From positions 112,456 to 176,455 of the forward strand of contig JAUMOL010000013.1 of assembly GCA_031295385.1 (NCBI GenBank): DNA of 64,000 nucleotides, read 5' to 3'. This DNA is from Collinsella sp. (GTDB lineage Bacteria > Actinomycetota > Coriobacteriia > Coriobacteriales > Coriobacteriaceae). The notes beneath the pieces are model-generated. The model was not told where the DNA came from, did no database searches, and worked only from the letters and a program-made list of their open reading frames with translations. A program made the translations under genes and the position numbers. Position 1 is the first letter of the stretch. The number at the start of each line of letters is the position of its first letter. Below, piece by piece: positions 43,147 to 50,653 of this stretch.

Positions 43147-44145
43147 CTAGCGCCCCATGGCGTCGCGGCCGGCCTCGACTCGCTTGCGCTGGGCGGCGCG
43201 CTCCTCGCCGGTCAGACGCTCAAAGAGGTGCCCGATAAACGAGGCGAGCACCTGCTGAAACAGCGTTCCGCACATGACGGGAAACACGACTTCGCCCGGA
43301 AAGTATTGCGTGGCGATGACGGCGCCCGAAGAGATATTGCGCATGCCGCAGGTAAAGCACATGGTGGTCGTTTCGCTATATGGCAGATGCAGCGCGCGGG
43401 CGACCAGAATGCCGACGACAAAGCCGCTGATGGCGAAGACCAAAATAAAGAGGGCTACTTCCAAGCGCACCGCGTTCATGTGCAGCATGTACTCGCTCAT
43501 GGCGGTGGAGTTGGAGGCGATAACGCCCATCATCATGAACTTGCAGGCGGGCGAGAGCGCGGGGGAGAGTTTCTCGTGTCCCCAGCCGTGCGTGAGCTCG
43601 TTGATCACGATGCCGAGCACGGCGGGGATGGCAATCATAAAGGCCATGTTCTGCATCATGCTCGGAACATCGATTGCGACGGTGGCGCCCAACAGGAGCT
43701 TGAGCGTGAGCGGAATCGTTACGGGCGATATAACCGAGGACGTCAGGATGATGGTGAGCGCGAGCGGGCCGTTGCCGCCGAACATGCTAATCCACATAAA
43801 GGCAGTGACTGCCACGGGTACGCTGTACTCGAGCACGATGCCGCAGACAAGGTTGGGGTTGGAGCCAAAGAACAGTGAGCCCATGGCATACGCCGCGATG
43901 GGGATGATCACAGCCGAGACAAATAACGCCAAAATCAGATGCAGGGGACGGCGGAACACCTCAGCTACCTGGTGGAAGGTGTTGCTGAGCGCGCCTTGGA
44001 ACGTCATAAAGGCAAACAGGGTGGGAACGATGGGCTTGAGAACGCCGATCTGCTGAGGAAAGAGCACGCCGAGCGCCACGCAAATCGGAACGATGATTTG
44101 CATGTGCCCCGCGAGAAACTTGCCCAGTCCAACCCATTGCTTCAT
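43147..44145 (-). CDS. Bile acid:sodium symporter (BASS) family transporter
   Basis: A 332-residue membrane protein with about 9-10 helices of the BASS/SLC10 type: LFAFMTFQGALSNTF, IPIAAYAMGSLF, CGIVLEYSVPVAVTAFMWIS, NITHGWGHEKL-like turn (here NELTHGWGHE) and CGMRNISSGAVIA, which corresponds to the sodium-site region. Bacterial members import bile acids, pyruvate or other organic acids; substrate is not determined from sequence. The start is ATG 44145. It is the last chromosomal gene before the element's left att. Confidence 0.85.
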   Translation of the reverse strand: MKQWVGLGKFLAGHMQIIVPICVALGVLFPQQIGVLKPIVPTLFAFMTFQGALSNTFHQVAEVFRRPLHLILALFVSAVIIPIAAYAMGSLFFGSNPNLVCGIVLEYSVPVAVTAFMWISMFGGNGPLALTIILTSSVISPVTIPLTLKLLLGATVAIDVPSMMQNMAFMIAIPAVLGIVINELTHGWGHEKLSPALSPACKFMMMGVIASNSTAMSEYMLHMNAVRLEVALFILVFAISGFVVGILVARALHLPYSETTTMCFTCGMRNISSGAVIATQYFPGEVVFPVMCGTLFQQVLASFIGHLFERLTGEERAAQRKRVEAGRDAMGR

Positions 44146-44564
44146 ATGCTCTTGTGACTCCCTTTGCTCGTGAATCCGTTTTGAATGGATATGCTAGACG
44201 CTTGCATGTGTCCGTGCGTCAGAAACGCTCGATTATTTCGAGGGTATTACCGCTGCGCGCTGTTCCCAAGCCCCTGACCTGCTGTCGAACGGTCGAGGAC
44301 GTTGGCAGCGCAACCCCTCGGCAACCATCACGCCGCTATCGTGCGGATAACACAGCGTTTTCAATGCCGCCGCTTTCAATGCCCCGTAGTCCACCAGAAC
44401 AACGGAGGGGTGTTGGAAGGGGCGGTGTTGTAAACGCGGGCTGGTAGGCAAAAAATTATCGAGCAAAATAGATATTTTGCTTGTGCCCGTTCCTTTGTGG
44501 TGTTACTCTTCTAATCAAGGAGTAAAACAGCTGTTTTGCTAACGCTACTTTGAAAGGATTGGAA
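44146..44564. other. 419-bp gap: element left end and left control region
   Basis: This gap contains the left att repeat (44235-44252) and the left copy of the duplicated control region (44436-44567). No open frame with a ribosome site is present between them. Confidence 0.7.
44235..44252. other. attL, 18-bp core
   Basis: ATTTCGAGGGTATTACCG, identical to the copy at 52475. The flanking bases differ on both sides (T versus A before, C versus G after), which sets the exact repeat at 18 bp. It is intergenic and not in a tRNA gene. Confidence 0.85.
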
Positions 44565-44567
44565 ATG
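44436..44567 (+). promoter_or_regulatory. Left copy of duplicated element control region (before the 213-residue gene)
   Basis: 132 bp ending at the ATG of the first element gene; differs from the right copy (51817-51948) at about 11 positions. It holds palindrome 1 AGCAAAATAGATATTTTGCT (44462-44481) and palindrome 2 AGTAAAACAGCTGTTTTGCT (44521-44540), starts 59 bp apart. The span between may carry the promoter (TTGCTT then TGTTAC, 18 nt apart). Likely binding sites for a dimeric regulator. Confidence 0.65.
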
Positions 44568-45206
44568 CCTACCGTCAAGTTGCAATCGAAGAAAATTGCC
44601 CGTAACACGAATTTTCGCCGCGAGGTCAGTTACACGTCTTTGTATGTGTTCTCGCTCGTTACCCCGCCGTCCAGTACTGCCGCCCCCAACATTGCAACGG
44701 CTGTCGAGTACGCCTTGCATCGCGTGATGCCGCACGTTCACGTTGTCGATTGGTTCCGCCTGTCCCGCATGGAACCTCGTGAGTTCGGTATTCCTAGCTG
44801 GCTCCCGTGCGGCTCCCGCTTTGTCACGTCTCTTAGTCTTTCCCCTGCGGTCGATAGCGCGCTTCGTAATTTCGTCTCCGCTATCGCGCCTGACTTTACC
44901 GCGTTGAAGAAACGCGCCCCTTACCGCCCTTTCGCTATCGCCCTGCTTTTCCGCGCGGTTATCGCTGATGAACTGGGCAAGCTGCCATACAAGGTTGCCG
45001 ATGATGCCGAGTTATCCGAGGACGCTCCCGCTGCCTTTGACCCGTCTGAACTTCTCTCGGCTGACGCGTCCCGCGTCGCCGTCCCCGCCCGCAAAAAGCA
45101 CATGACCTTCGCCCGCATCGACCCGTCCATATTCGACCAGTCTGACCTGTTCCCGAACGGTGCGGTAGATGCAGACGGTTTCGCTGACGCTTCGGAGCTG
45201 TTCTAA
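44565..45206 (+). CDS. Element protein of unknown function (213 residues)
   Basis: No family is recognised. There is no signal peptide or membrane helix. The protein has a basic N-terminus (KLQSKKIARNTNFRREVS), hydrophobic patches, and an acidic C-terminal third (DDAELSEDAPAAFDPSELLS). GAAAGGATTGG precedes the ATG. It is the first gene of the element's run and is under the left palindrome region. The next gene begins with TAATG overlap, so they are coupled. Likely a cytoplasmic element-encoded protein of replication or control, but nothing proves this. Confidence 0.55.
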   Translation: MPTVKLQSKKIARNTNFRREVSYTSLYVFSLVTPPSSTAAPNIATAVEYALHRVMPHVHVVDWFRLSRMEPREFGIPSWLPCGSRFVTSLSLSPAVDSALRNFVSAIAPDFTALKKRAPYRPFAIALLFRAVIADELGKLPYKVADDAELSEDAPAAFDPSELLSADASRVAVPARKKHMTFARIDPSIFDQSDLFPNGAVDADGFADASELF

Positions 45207-46111
45207 TGCGCCGTCTGCATTATGACCCCGCCCCGCTTGCGCATGTCGTTGATGATTTCGAGGGTGACACCTCGGAACGTCTGACGGGTTGCAAGCTGCC
45301 CGCCGTGGCAGACCCCGACCCTGACGATGAACCTTTGGTGTATCTCAATGCTTTCGCCATGCGCCGCCGTCCCCCCAAGGACTGCAACGACCCGACCCTG
45401 CTCTGTATCTATAACGGTAATCCGCATCAACCGCTTTTATGGGTCAAGGCGGGGAAGTATTGGCACGCCGCCCGTCTGGAAACTGACCGCAAGCGCCTGT
45501 TTTTCCGTGCTGCTGGCTGCGTGAGGGCGGAGCGAGATAAGGACGGTTTCCAGTTCTACGCCCGCGTCTACCACCTCCGCAAATGGGTACTGCTCCTGCC
45601 GCTCGCGCTCTGTGCCCTGCTGCTCTGCCTGTCCCTGTCGCTCTGTTCCCCGTCTGGCTCGCCCGATTTCCTGTCGGGCATGACGGGCACGGCTGGCGCT
45701 ACGTCCAAGCCCGTTGTCTCGGTCGATTATGCCGCGTATGATGCGAGTGTAGATAGCCGCTGGGTTGCCGACTCCATGACCCAAGATTTCCGTCTTTCGC
45801 TCCCTGCGACCTGTAAGTACGCAAAGGGCAAAGAGGGGGGCAACCCGATTATCTCCAGCCCGAGCGTCATGGTCGATTTGAACCATGACGGGAAATATGA
45901 TTCCGACACCGAATGTGTTTACAACGCCCCTGATAAAACGGGGTACGGTGCCTTTATTCGCCCTGGGTGTGAGGTAAACCGTATCAAGCTCACGCAGCCC
46001 GTCCCAGCTGGCACCTATAGCGCCCGCACCGTGTGGCGCTCGGTACTCGCGTCTGATGGAAAAACGCCCGCTAGCTCCACGTCCTTTGATTTCACCCTGA
46101 CCGTTGAGTAG
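45206..46111 (+). CDS. Element single-pass membrane protein with extracytoplasmic domain
   Basis: A 301-residue protein: a cytoplasmic first half (about 130 residues), one strong helix (WVLLLPLALCALLLCLSLSL), then a Ser/Gly-rich linker and an outer domain of about 140 residues with VMVDLNHDGKYDSDTECVY, an EF-hand-like calcium-loop pattern (D-N-D-G-Y-D). This in/out design fits a structural or adsorption-type membrane protein. It is coupled to the preceding gene by TAATG. Unknown family. Confidence 0.6.
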   Translation: MRRLHYDPAPLAHVVDDFEGDTSERLTGCKLPAVADPDPDDEPLVYLNAFAMRRRPPKDCNDPTLLCIYNGNPHQPLLWVKAGKYWHAARLETDRKRLFFRAAGCVRAERDKDGFQFYARVYHLRKWVLLLPLALCALLLCLSLSLCSPSGSPDFLSGMTGTAGATSKPVVSVDYAAYDASVDSRWVADSMTQDFRLSLPATCKYAKGKEGGNPIISSPSVMVDLNHDGKYDSDTECVYNAPDKTGYGAFIRPGCEVNRIKLTQPVPAGTYSARTVWRSVLASDGKTPASSTSFDFTLTVE

Positions 46112-46154
46112 GTGATACCGCTTTCGATCAGTTCCGAAAGCGTGTCATAGAAAG

Positions 46155-46177
46155 GTTCCCGCGATAGGCGCGGGAAC
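46155..46177 (+). promoter_or_regulatory. Strong short hairpin just before the 187-residue secreted gene
   Basis: GTTCCCGCG and CGCGGGAAC form a perfect 9-bp stem with loop ATAGG and no U tract. It precedes the ribosome site AAAGGAG of the gene at 46204 and may be a processing or stabiliser structure that raises expression of that gene. Confidence 0.5.
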
Positions 46178-46203
46178 GAAACCCCTCCCGAAAGGAGACT
46201 GTC

Positions 46204-46767
46204 ATGTTAAACCCCAAGACCGCCGTAAAGCTCATGCCCGCGCTCGCGCTCGCAGCTGTTATCGGTTCCCCGCTCTCGGCTTTTGCCGCACCCGCCGTCA
46301 ACCTCGGCGCTGACAACGCTATCGAAAGCTCCGAGCAGGGTACCGCCGAAGCCACCGTTCCCGTCACCCTCACGGCTGACGGTACGTGGAAGGATAAGAA
46401 CGGTACCGACCATGACCTCGGCAAGTACGTTGTCACGGTGCCGACCTCTATCAGTGTTTCGGGTATCGGTGCAGGTTCTAACTCCATCACTGCAAAGTAT
46501 CGCGTCAATGTCGCTGGCATCATCGGCAGCGGCAAGAAGGTTACGGCACGCGCCAATACCGACCGTCACCAAGCGCCGTATATGCTGTCCGTCACGCAGG
46601 GCAAGACCGAGTTCAGCGCCAAGGACATTAGCAACGGTACGAACGATTCCAAGGGCGTGCTGCATATCAACGGCTCTGATTCCGAGGATACCCTTAGCAC
46701 CCAGCAGGATGTTTGGTACTCCGATTCCGTCACTGGCAACGTTACGTATAGCTTCGCTATCGCCTAG
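46204..46767 (+). CDS. Element secreted beta-rich protein with Sec signal
   Basis: A 187-residue protein with a signal peptide (KLMPALALAAVIGSPLSAFA, cleavage near AFA-APA) and a mature domain of about 160 residues with alternating strands (VPVTLTADGTW, VVTVPTSISVSG). No catalytic motif and no sorting signal are seen. It has its own strong ribosome site and follows a hairpin, suggesting high expression. In an ssDNA-phage reading it would be a candidate adsorption or surface protein; in a conjugative reading, a surface adhesin. Architecture is similar to the chromosomal secreted protein at 16606. Confidence 0.6.
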   Translation: MLNPKTAVKLMPALALAAVIGSPLSAFAAPAVNLGADNAIESSEQGTAEATVPVTLTADGTWKDKNGTDHDLGKYVVTVPTSISVSGIGAGSNSITAKYRVNVAGIIGSGKKVTARANTDRHQAPYMLSVTQGKTEFSAKDISNGTNDSKGVLHINGSDSEDTLSTQQDVWYSDSVTGNVTYSFAIA

Positions 46768-46782
46768 AAAGGGCTATTCATC

Positions 46783-47118
46783 ATGGCTTACAAGCTCGAC
46801 CTTAACGGTCACCGTTTCTTCCTCGCTGGCAATTCCATCGCCTACGAGTACGACCGCGCCACGAACCAGCGCACCGATACCATCAGCGGAACCCGCTTCG
46901 ATGTGGTTGACCTCCAAAACGGCTATGAGCATTTGAATGTGCTGGTCGAGGGCGCTCCTGTGCTCCTGTTCGACCCCGAGGACGAGATTCCCACGGGTAC
47001 CGAGGTGGTCTTTACGAACCTCAACGCCCGCCCCTATGTCGGTCGTAACGGTCGTATCGCCGTCACCGCGTCCGCTGATGCCTGCCGACTGGCTAACCAG
47101 CCGCGCGGCAAGGAGTAA
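46783..47118 (+). CDS. Element protein of about 111 residues, possible OB-fold/DUF961-like
   Basis: A 111-residue soluble protein with mixed strands and one recognisable stretch, TGTEVVFTNLNARPYVGRNG followed by RIAVTASADACRLA. That layout (V-x-F, short loop, P-Y, then I-V-x-A) resembles YdcP/DUF961-type proteins of Tn916-like elements, which may bind single-stranded DNA. The match is weak. It lies between the secreted protein and the small membrane proteins. Confidence 0.45.
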   Translation: MAYKLDLNGHRFFLAGNSIAYEYDRATNQRTDTISGTRFDVVDLQNGYEHLNVLVEGAPVLLFDPEDEIPTGTEVVFTNLNARPYVGRNGRIAVTASADACRLANQPRGKE

Positions 47119-47231
47119 CGACTCCCTGACCGCTGCCGATTACAGCTGCCGCCCCCGCGTCTCAAAACGCCAATCCCGAGCGCGGGGCGGCTCTCTTTCA
47201 ACTGAAACGTTTACGATTAAGGAGCCGTCAC

Positions 47232-47444
47232 ATGGCTTATTTTATCGCCGTCCTTAAGGGAATAGTTGCAACGCTCTCGAATGTCTGGTTTTTCCTCCCA
47301 GACTGGCTCGCTAGCCACCGTATGCCCTCGCTCGCTCGCGGTGTCCAGACCGCCCAGCTGATTCTGCTGTTTGCCCTCGTCCTCTGGGTTCTGTCGGCTA
47401 TGGTTGGCAACCCTGACCCGTTCCACCTGTTTGGGCGTTACTAG
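47232..47444 (+). CDS. Element small two-helix membrane protein
   Basis: A 70-residue protein with two hydrophobic segments, IAVLKGIVATLSNVWFFLPDW and QLILLFALVLWVLSAMVG, a basic loop (SHRMPSLARG) between them, and a short polar end. AAGGAG precedes the ATG. In size and topology it could be a phage coat or an accessory membrane protein. No family is recognised. Confidence 0.6.
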   Translation: MAYFIAVLKGIVATLSNVWFFLPDWLASHRMPSLARGVQTAQLILLFALVLWVLSAMVGNPDPFHLFGRY

Positions 47445-47454
47445 GTGGTGCGCC

Positions 47455-47685
47455 ATGTCTAAGTATCTCCGAGTGTTCTTCGTCTCGGTCGCGGTTCTCT
47501 ACGCCCTCGTCCTCGGCTGGCTCGTCTCCGAGACTGCCCGCATTACCGCCGCCGTCCCGCCCGCGCCCTCCCGCCCTTCGAGTGCTGTGCGCCCTGGGTT
47601 CGGGGTAGCGCCGCCGTGCCCGTCAACGCCCGCGAGTTCGATAGGTTCGAGTCCTCGGACGGCTCCGCTCTCTCGCTGCGCCTAG
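47455..47685 (+). CDS. Element small membrane protein, 3' part probably frameshifted
   Basis: A frame of 76 residues starting MSKYLRVFFVSVAVLYALVL: one signal-anchor helix, then a Pro/Ala/Ser linker. From about residue 55 the sequence turns into Ser/Pro/Arg-rich out-of-frame-like text. The next frame (47616-47975) looks like the natural continuation of this one. AGGTGG precedes the ATG. Either the anchor and the following domain are one gene broken by a -1 shift near 47613, or they are two overlapping genes. Confidence 0.5.
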   Translation: MSKYLRVFFVSVAVLYALVLGWLVSETARITAAVPPAPSRPSSAVRPGFGVAPPCPSTPASSIGSSPRTAPLSRCA

Positions 47686-47975
47686 TCCCTTCTGACGGCA
47701 AGACCCCCGCCCTGCTGTTCGCGGTGTCCTCGCCCGATGCCGCGTCCCTCTCCGTCACCTCCGCTTCGGTCGGCGGTCGCTCCGTCCTCGGTTCCTTTGT
47801 CGGTCACGGTGTCGAGGTCGGCGGGGACGGTGAACCCGTAGCCCTCTGGTGCGCCTACGAGGTCGCGTCCCCGCTGCGTGACGGCTCGGCGCTCTCCCTC
47901 TCCGTCACTTCCGTCTACCCTGACGGCTCCCGTGCCGTCTTTACCCGCTTCGGGGGTGTCTCCCGTGCTGTATGA
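47616..47975 (+). CDS. Element beta-rich domain, overlapping or continuing the upstream membrane protein
   Basis: A frame of 119 residues from GTG 47616 with strand-forming repeats (DGSALSLRLVPSDGKTPALL, SLSVTSASV, LRDGSALSLSVTSVYPDGS). No ribosome site fits the GTG. It lacks a signal peptide of its own, which supports reading it as the outer domain of the membrane anchor encoded at 47455. The stop overlaps the start region of the ATPase gene. Confidence 0.5.
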   Translation: MPVNAREFDRFESSDGSALSLRLVPSDGKTPALLFAVSSPDAASLSVTSASVGGRSVLGSFVGHGVEVGGDGEPVALWCAYEVASPLRDGSALSLSVTSVYPDGSRAVFTRFGGVSRAV

Positions 47976-49353
47976 CTTCCTGACCTCTAACCGCTGGGTG
48001 TCGCGGTTCTTCCTGCCGCTCGCCGCCCGTCTCGATGCCCGTGACGATAGGCGTTTGGAGCGCGGCGTTCTGGTGAGCGCCCGCAAGCCCCTAGTTCCCG
48101 CCCTGCTCCCCGCCCTCCTGCTCTGCATAAGCTCCTTCCTGCCGTTCTTCATTGCCTATTTGCTGCTTTCGTTCGTGTGCAGGAGCTTTATCTTCCTGCC
48201 GCTGCTCGTCCCCGCCGCGCTCTCGATCGCCCTCGGTGCGTGGCTTCTTCTGGTGGCTGTCGGCTTCAATGTCAGGCTCTACCCCTGCGCTTGGGCTGTG
48301 ATTCCCGTCTCGGCTTTTCTCAACGATGCCAAGCTCTACCGCGAGGAAGTCGTGGACACAAAGAGCGGCAAGACCGCCCGCGTCTCGGGTATGCGCGTTC
48401 GCGTCTACTCCCGCGGCTCGACCCTCACCGTCCGCGCCCTCGATGATGCCGAGTGGTGCAGGCGGACGGGGGAGTTGGATAAGCTCGGTCTGGGTGCCGC
48501 CTTGGGCTGTAGGCTCGAATCCAAGACGCATGGCATAGCTTCTTGGGACTACGTGTACCGCGTTGTCGAGGATACCCGTATCCAAGCCGTTCCCCGCCTG
48601 CTGTCCTCCGAGCCTACGGGTCGGCTCGATGCGATACCGCTGACGGGTGAGCTGTCGTGGAACTTCGCCCACCTGCCCCATATGCTCATAGCTGGCGGCA
48701 CTGGCGGCGGCAAGTCAACATTTATCTACTACCTGATAGCCGAGTTCTTACGGCTCGGAAACTCCCGCGGGTTCGCGGGTGAGGTGTATATCTGCGACCC
48801 GAAAAACGCCGAGCTGGCTTCGCTCTCGCATGTCATAGGCTCCGACCGCGTTGGCGTATCGCCCGCCCAGATTGCCAAGGTGGTGCGCCTTTGCCGCGAG
48901 GAGATGGATAGGCGATACGAGTACATGCAAGACCCCGAGCGTTTCCGTTTCGGTGCCAATGCCTTTACCTACGGGCTTAACCCCGTGTTCCTGATATTCG
49001 ATGAGGTCGCGGCGTTCAAGGCTGGCGCGGACAAAAAGACGTTTGCCGAGGTATGGGACAACCTGACCCAGCTTGTTTTGAAAGCCCGCGCCGCTAACGT
49101 GTTCGTGATTCTGGCGATGCAGCAGCCCCGCGCCGATACCATATCGACCGACATACGCGACAACTTGGGCGCTCGCGTGTCCCTCGGCACGCTGTCCCGC
49201 GAGGGCTACCAGATGGCTTTCGGCTGCTCGGTCGATGCCGCGCCCATCGAGGAAAAGGGCACGGGCTATATCATGCTTGACGGCTGGGACGCTCCAAGAC
49301 CTTTTAAAGCCCCGTTTGCGGACTACTCGAAGGTCGCTACCCGAAAGAGCTGA
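47965..49353 (+). CDS. FtsK/HerA-type membrane ATPase of the element
   Basis: A 462-residue protein with two to three N-terminal membrane helices (LVPALLPALLLCISSFL, then FLPLLVPAALSIALGAWLLL) and an FtsK/SpoIIIE-like ATPase domain. Walker A is AGGTGGGKST (about 241-250), Walker B is PVFLIFDEVAAF (about 340), and an Arg-bearing segment AMQQPRADTISTDIRDN completes the pattern. In ssDNA phages a related HerA/FtsK protein (pI/Zot) extrudes virions, and in conjugative elements such ATPases move DNA. GTG 47965 is chosen because GGGGG lies 8 nt upstream. The stop of the previous gene overlaps its start. Confidence 0.8.
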   Translation: MLYDFLTSNRWVSRFFLPLAARLDARDDRRLERGVLVSARKPLVPALLPALLLCISSFLPFFIAYLLLSFVCRSFIFLPLLVPAALSIALGAWLLLVAVGFNVRLYPCAWAVIPVSAFLNDAKLYREEVVDTKSGKTARVSGMRVRVYSRGSTLTVRALDDAEWCRRTGELDKLGLGAALGCRLESKTHGIASWDYVYRVVEDTRIQAVPRLLSSEPTGRLDAIPLTGELSWNFAHLPHMLIAGGTGGGKSTFIYYLIAEFLRLGNSRGFAGEVYICDPKNAELASLSHVIGSDRVGVSPAQIAKVVRLCREEMDRRYEYMQDPERFRFGANAFTYGLNPVFLIFDEVAAFKAGADKKTFAEVWDNLTQLVLKARAANVFVILAMQQPRADTISTDIRDNLGARVSLGTLSREGYQMAFGCSVDAAPIEEKGTGYIMLDGWDAPRPFKAPFADYSKVATRKS

Positions 49354-49460
49354 AACGGCTTTATATCGCCGCTCAACGCCGTAACGGGGTATCTCCCGTG
49401 AACCCCGAGGGCGAAACCGCCGAGAAGCCCGCAGATATTCAAGACGCATAGGGTATAGCG

Positions 49461-49523
49461 CCACGGGGGCGGGGTCGGCGGCGCGGGACGCGCCAGCCGA
49501 GCGGAGCGACCCCGAACCCGTGG
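49461..49523 (+). other. Nested hairpin before rep: candidate double-strand origin or oriT
   Basis: CCACGGG/CCCGTGG, GGGGTCG/CGACCCC and GGCGCG/CGCGCC are nested in order in a region of 63 bp, with small internal loops. The 304-bp stretch 49354-49657 holds no convincing gene, and the strong structure just upstream of an HUH Rep suggests a nicking origin. Confidence 0.6.
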
Positions 49524-49657
49524 CGGGGAGGGCGAAGCCCGACCGTACTTTACTTGATATATATGACAACATCTTTCCGCGGAAGTTCGCCCGTTTTGGG
49601 CGGTTCCCGCTGGTGAACCCCAGTTTTTCGCGGATGTGCCGAAGGTGGTACGTACCA

Positions 49658-50434
49658 GTGTCGCTCGTATGGGTCAAGACCATCGAGACGCCCACCACGA
49701 TTGAGGTTTGGGAGTATTCGGCTCCCGCTGGGCGCATGAACCCAGAAGCCCGCACTGACGATGATTCAGAGGATGATAGCGAACGTGGGCGAAAGCCCGA
49801 TGCAGCCGCTTACTACGATGCCGCGAAACGGCGGCAGAGGCACTACAGCGCCGTCCGTTGGGAGATAGCCCGCCTTATTGACTGCAATTTCGATGATTCG
49901 ACCAAGTTTCTAACGCTCACGTTCGCCGATAACGTAACCGACATTAAATACTGCAACCGCGAGTTTTCCAAGTTCGTTAGGCGGTTGAACCGCCGCGTCT
50001 ATAGAACGGACAAGATGCAGATAAGGTATCTGGCTGTGTGGGAAGCCCAGAAACGCGGGGCTATCCATTACCACGTTGTCCTGTTCGGTCTGCCGTATAT
50101 CAGGCTGTCCGAGCTGCGCGAGGTGTGGGGTCACGGTTTCGTCAAGATTAACCGCGTTGACGTTGACCAACGCTACAACGTTGGTCGCTATATCTCCAAG
50201 TATTTCAGCAAGGACGTTGACGAGGGTTCCTACAAGCAGAAGAAGTTCTTTCGCTCACAGAACCTTATTCAGCCCGTGGAAGAGCGTTTCACCACGCTCG
50301 AACCTCTTTCGTTCGAGGGCTATACGGTGGCTTTCACGAAGGAATACGACCAATTGATACCAGACCTTTACGGTGAGGGCGGTGGATACGCCCCGCGTAA
50401 GGTTCGGTACACGAAGATAGGGAAGGACTGGTAG
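49658..50434 (+). CDS. HUH-endonuclease replication initiator (Rep, G2P/VP4-like)
   Basis: A 258-residue rolling-circle replication initiator. The HUH metal motif is HYHVV within GAIHYHVVLFG (about 137-141), and the catalytic Tyr region is NVGRYISKYFSKD (about 174-186). Upstream motif I lies in TKFLTLTFADN. This H-Y-H plus Y-I-S-K-Y layout matches Reps of microviruses and inovirus G2P-like proteins. GTG 49658 is used because AAGGTGG precedes it by about 9 nt; ATG 49634 and GTG 49520 are less likely (the latter lies in the hairpin). It is followed by the DUF3173 gene, 3 bp away. Confidence 0.85.
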   Translation: MSLVWVKTIETPTTIEVWEYSAPAGRMNPEARTDDDSEDDSERGRKPDAAAYYDAAKRRQRHYSAVRWEIARLIDCNFDDSTKFLTLTFADNVTDIKYCNREFSKFVRRLNRRVYRTDKMQIRYLAVWEAQKRGAIHYHVVLFGLPYIRLSELREVWGHGFVKINRVDVDQRYNVGRYISKYFSKDVDEGSYKQKKFFRSQNLIQPVEERFTTLEPLSFEGYTVAFTKEYDQLIPDLYGEGGGYAPRKVRYTKIGKDW

Positions 50435-50437
50435 CCT

Positions 50438-50653
50438 ATGGCTAGCTGTGTAATGGTCGATAAGACCGATTTAATCGCGCTGGGTTTCAGTGCGTCCAAG
50501 TCTGCTGACATTATCAGGGCTGCGAAAGCTCTCATGGTTTCCAAGGGGTTCGGGTTCTACGGCTCCCGCAAGGTCGGGCGCGTCCCCGCGTCCGCTGTTG
50601 CCGAGATAATCGGCGTTGACCCCGTGGGGGCGCATGATGCCCAAGTCGAGTAA
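50438..50653 (+). CDS. DUF3173-family protein, probable excision/control factor
   Basis: A 71-residue protein: VDKTDLIALGFSASKSADII then AAKALMVSKGFGFYGSRKVG and RVPASAVAEIIG. I recognise this as DUF3173, a small protein encoded just before tyrosine integrases in Gram-positive integrative elements. A helix-turn-helix-like excisionase role is plausible but unproven. Its 3' end overlaps the integrase start by 17 nt. An alternative start is ATG 50453. Confidence 0.8.
   Translation: MASCVMVDKTDLIALGFSASKSADIIRAAKALMVSKGFGFYGSRKVGRVPASAVAEIIGVDPVGAHDAQVE

Noticed and set aside
49520..49657. GTG 49520 as the start of Rep
   Set aside because: It would begin inside the right arm of the nested hairpin and has no ribosome site. 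The extra 46 residues are Arg/Pro-rich and do not look like Rep.
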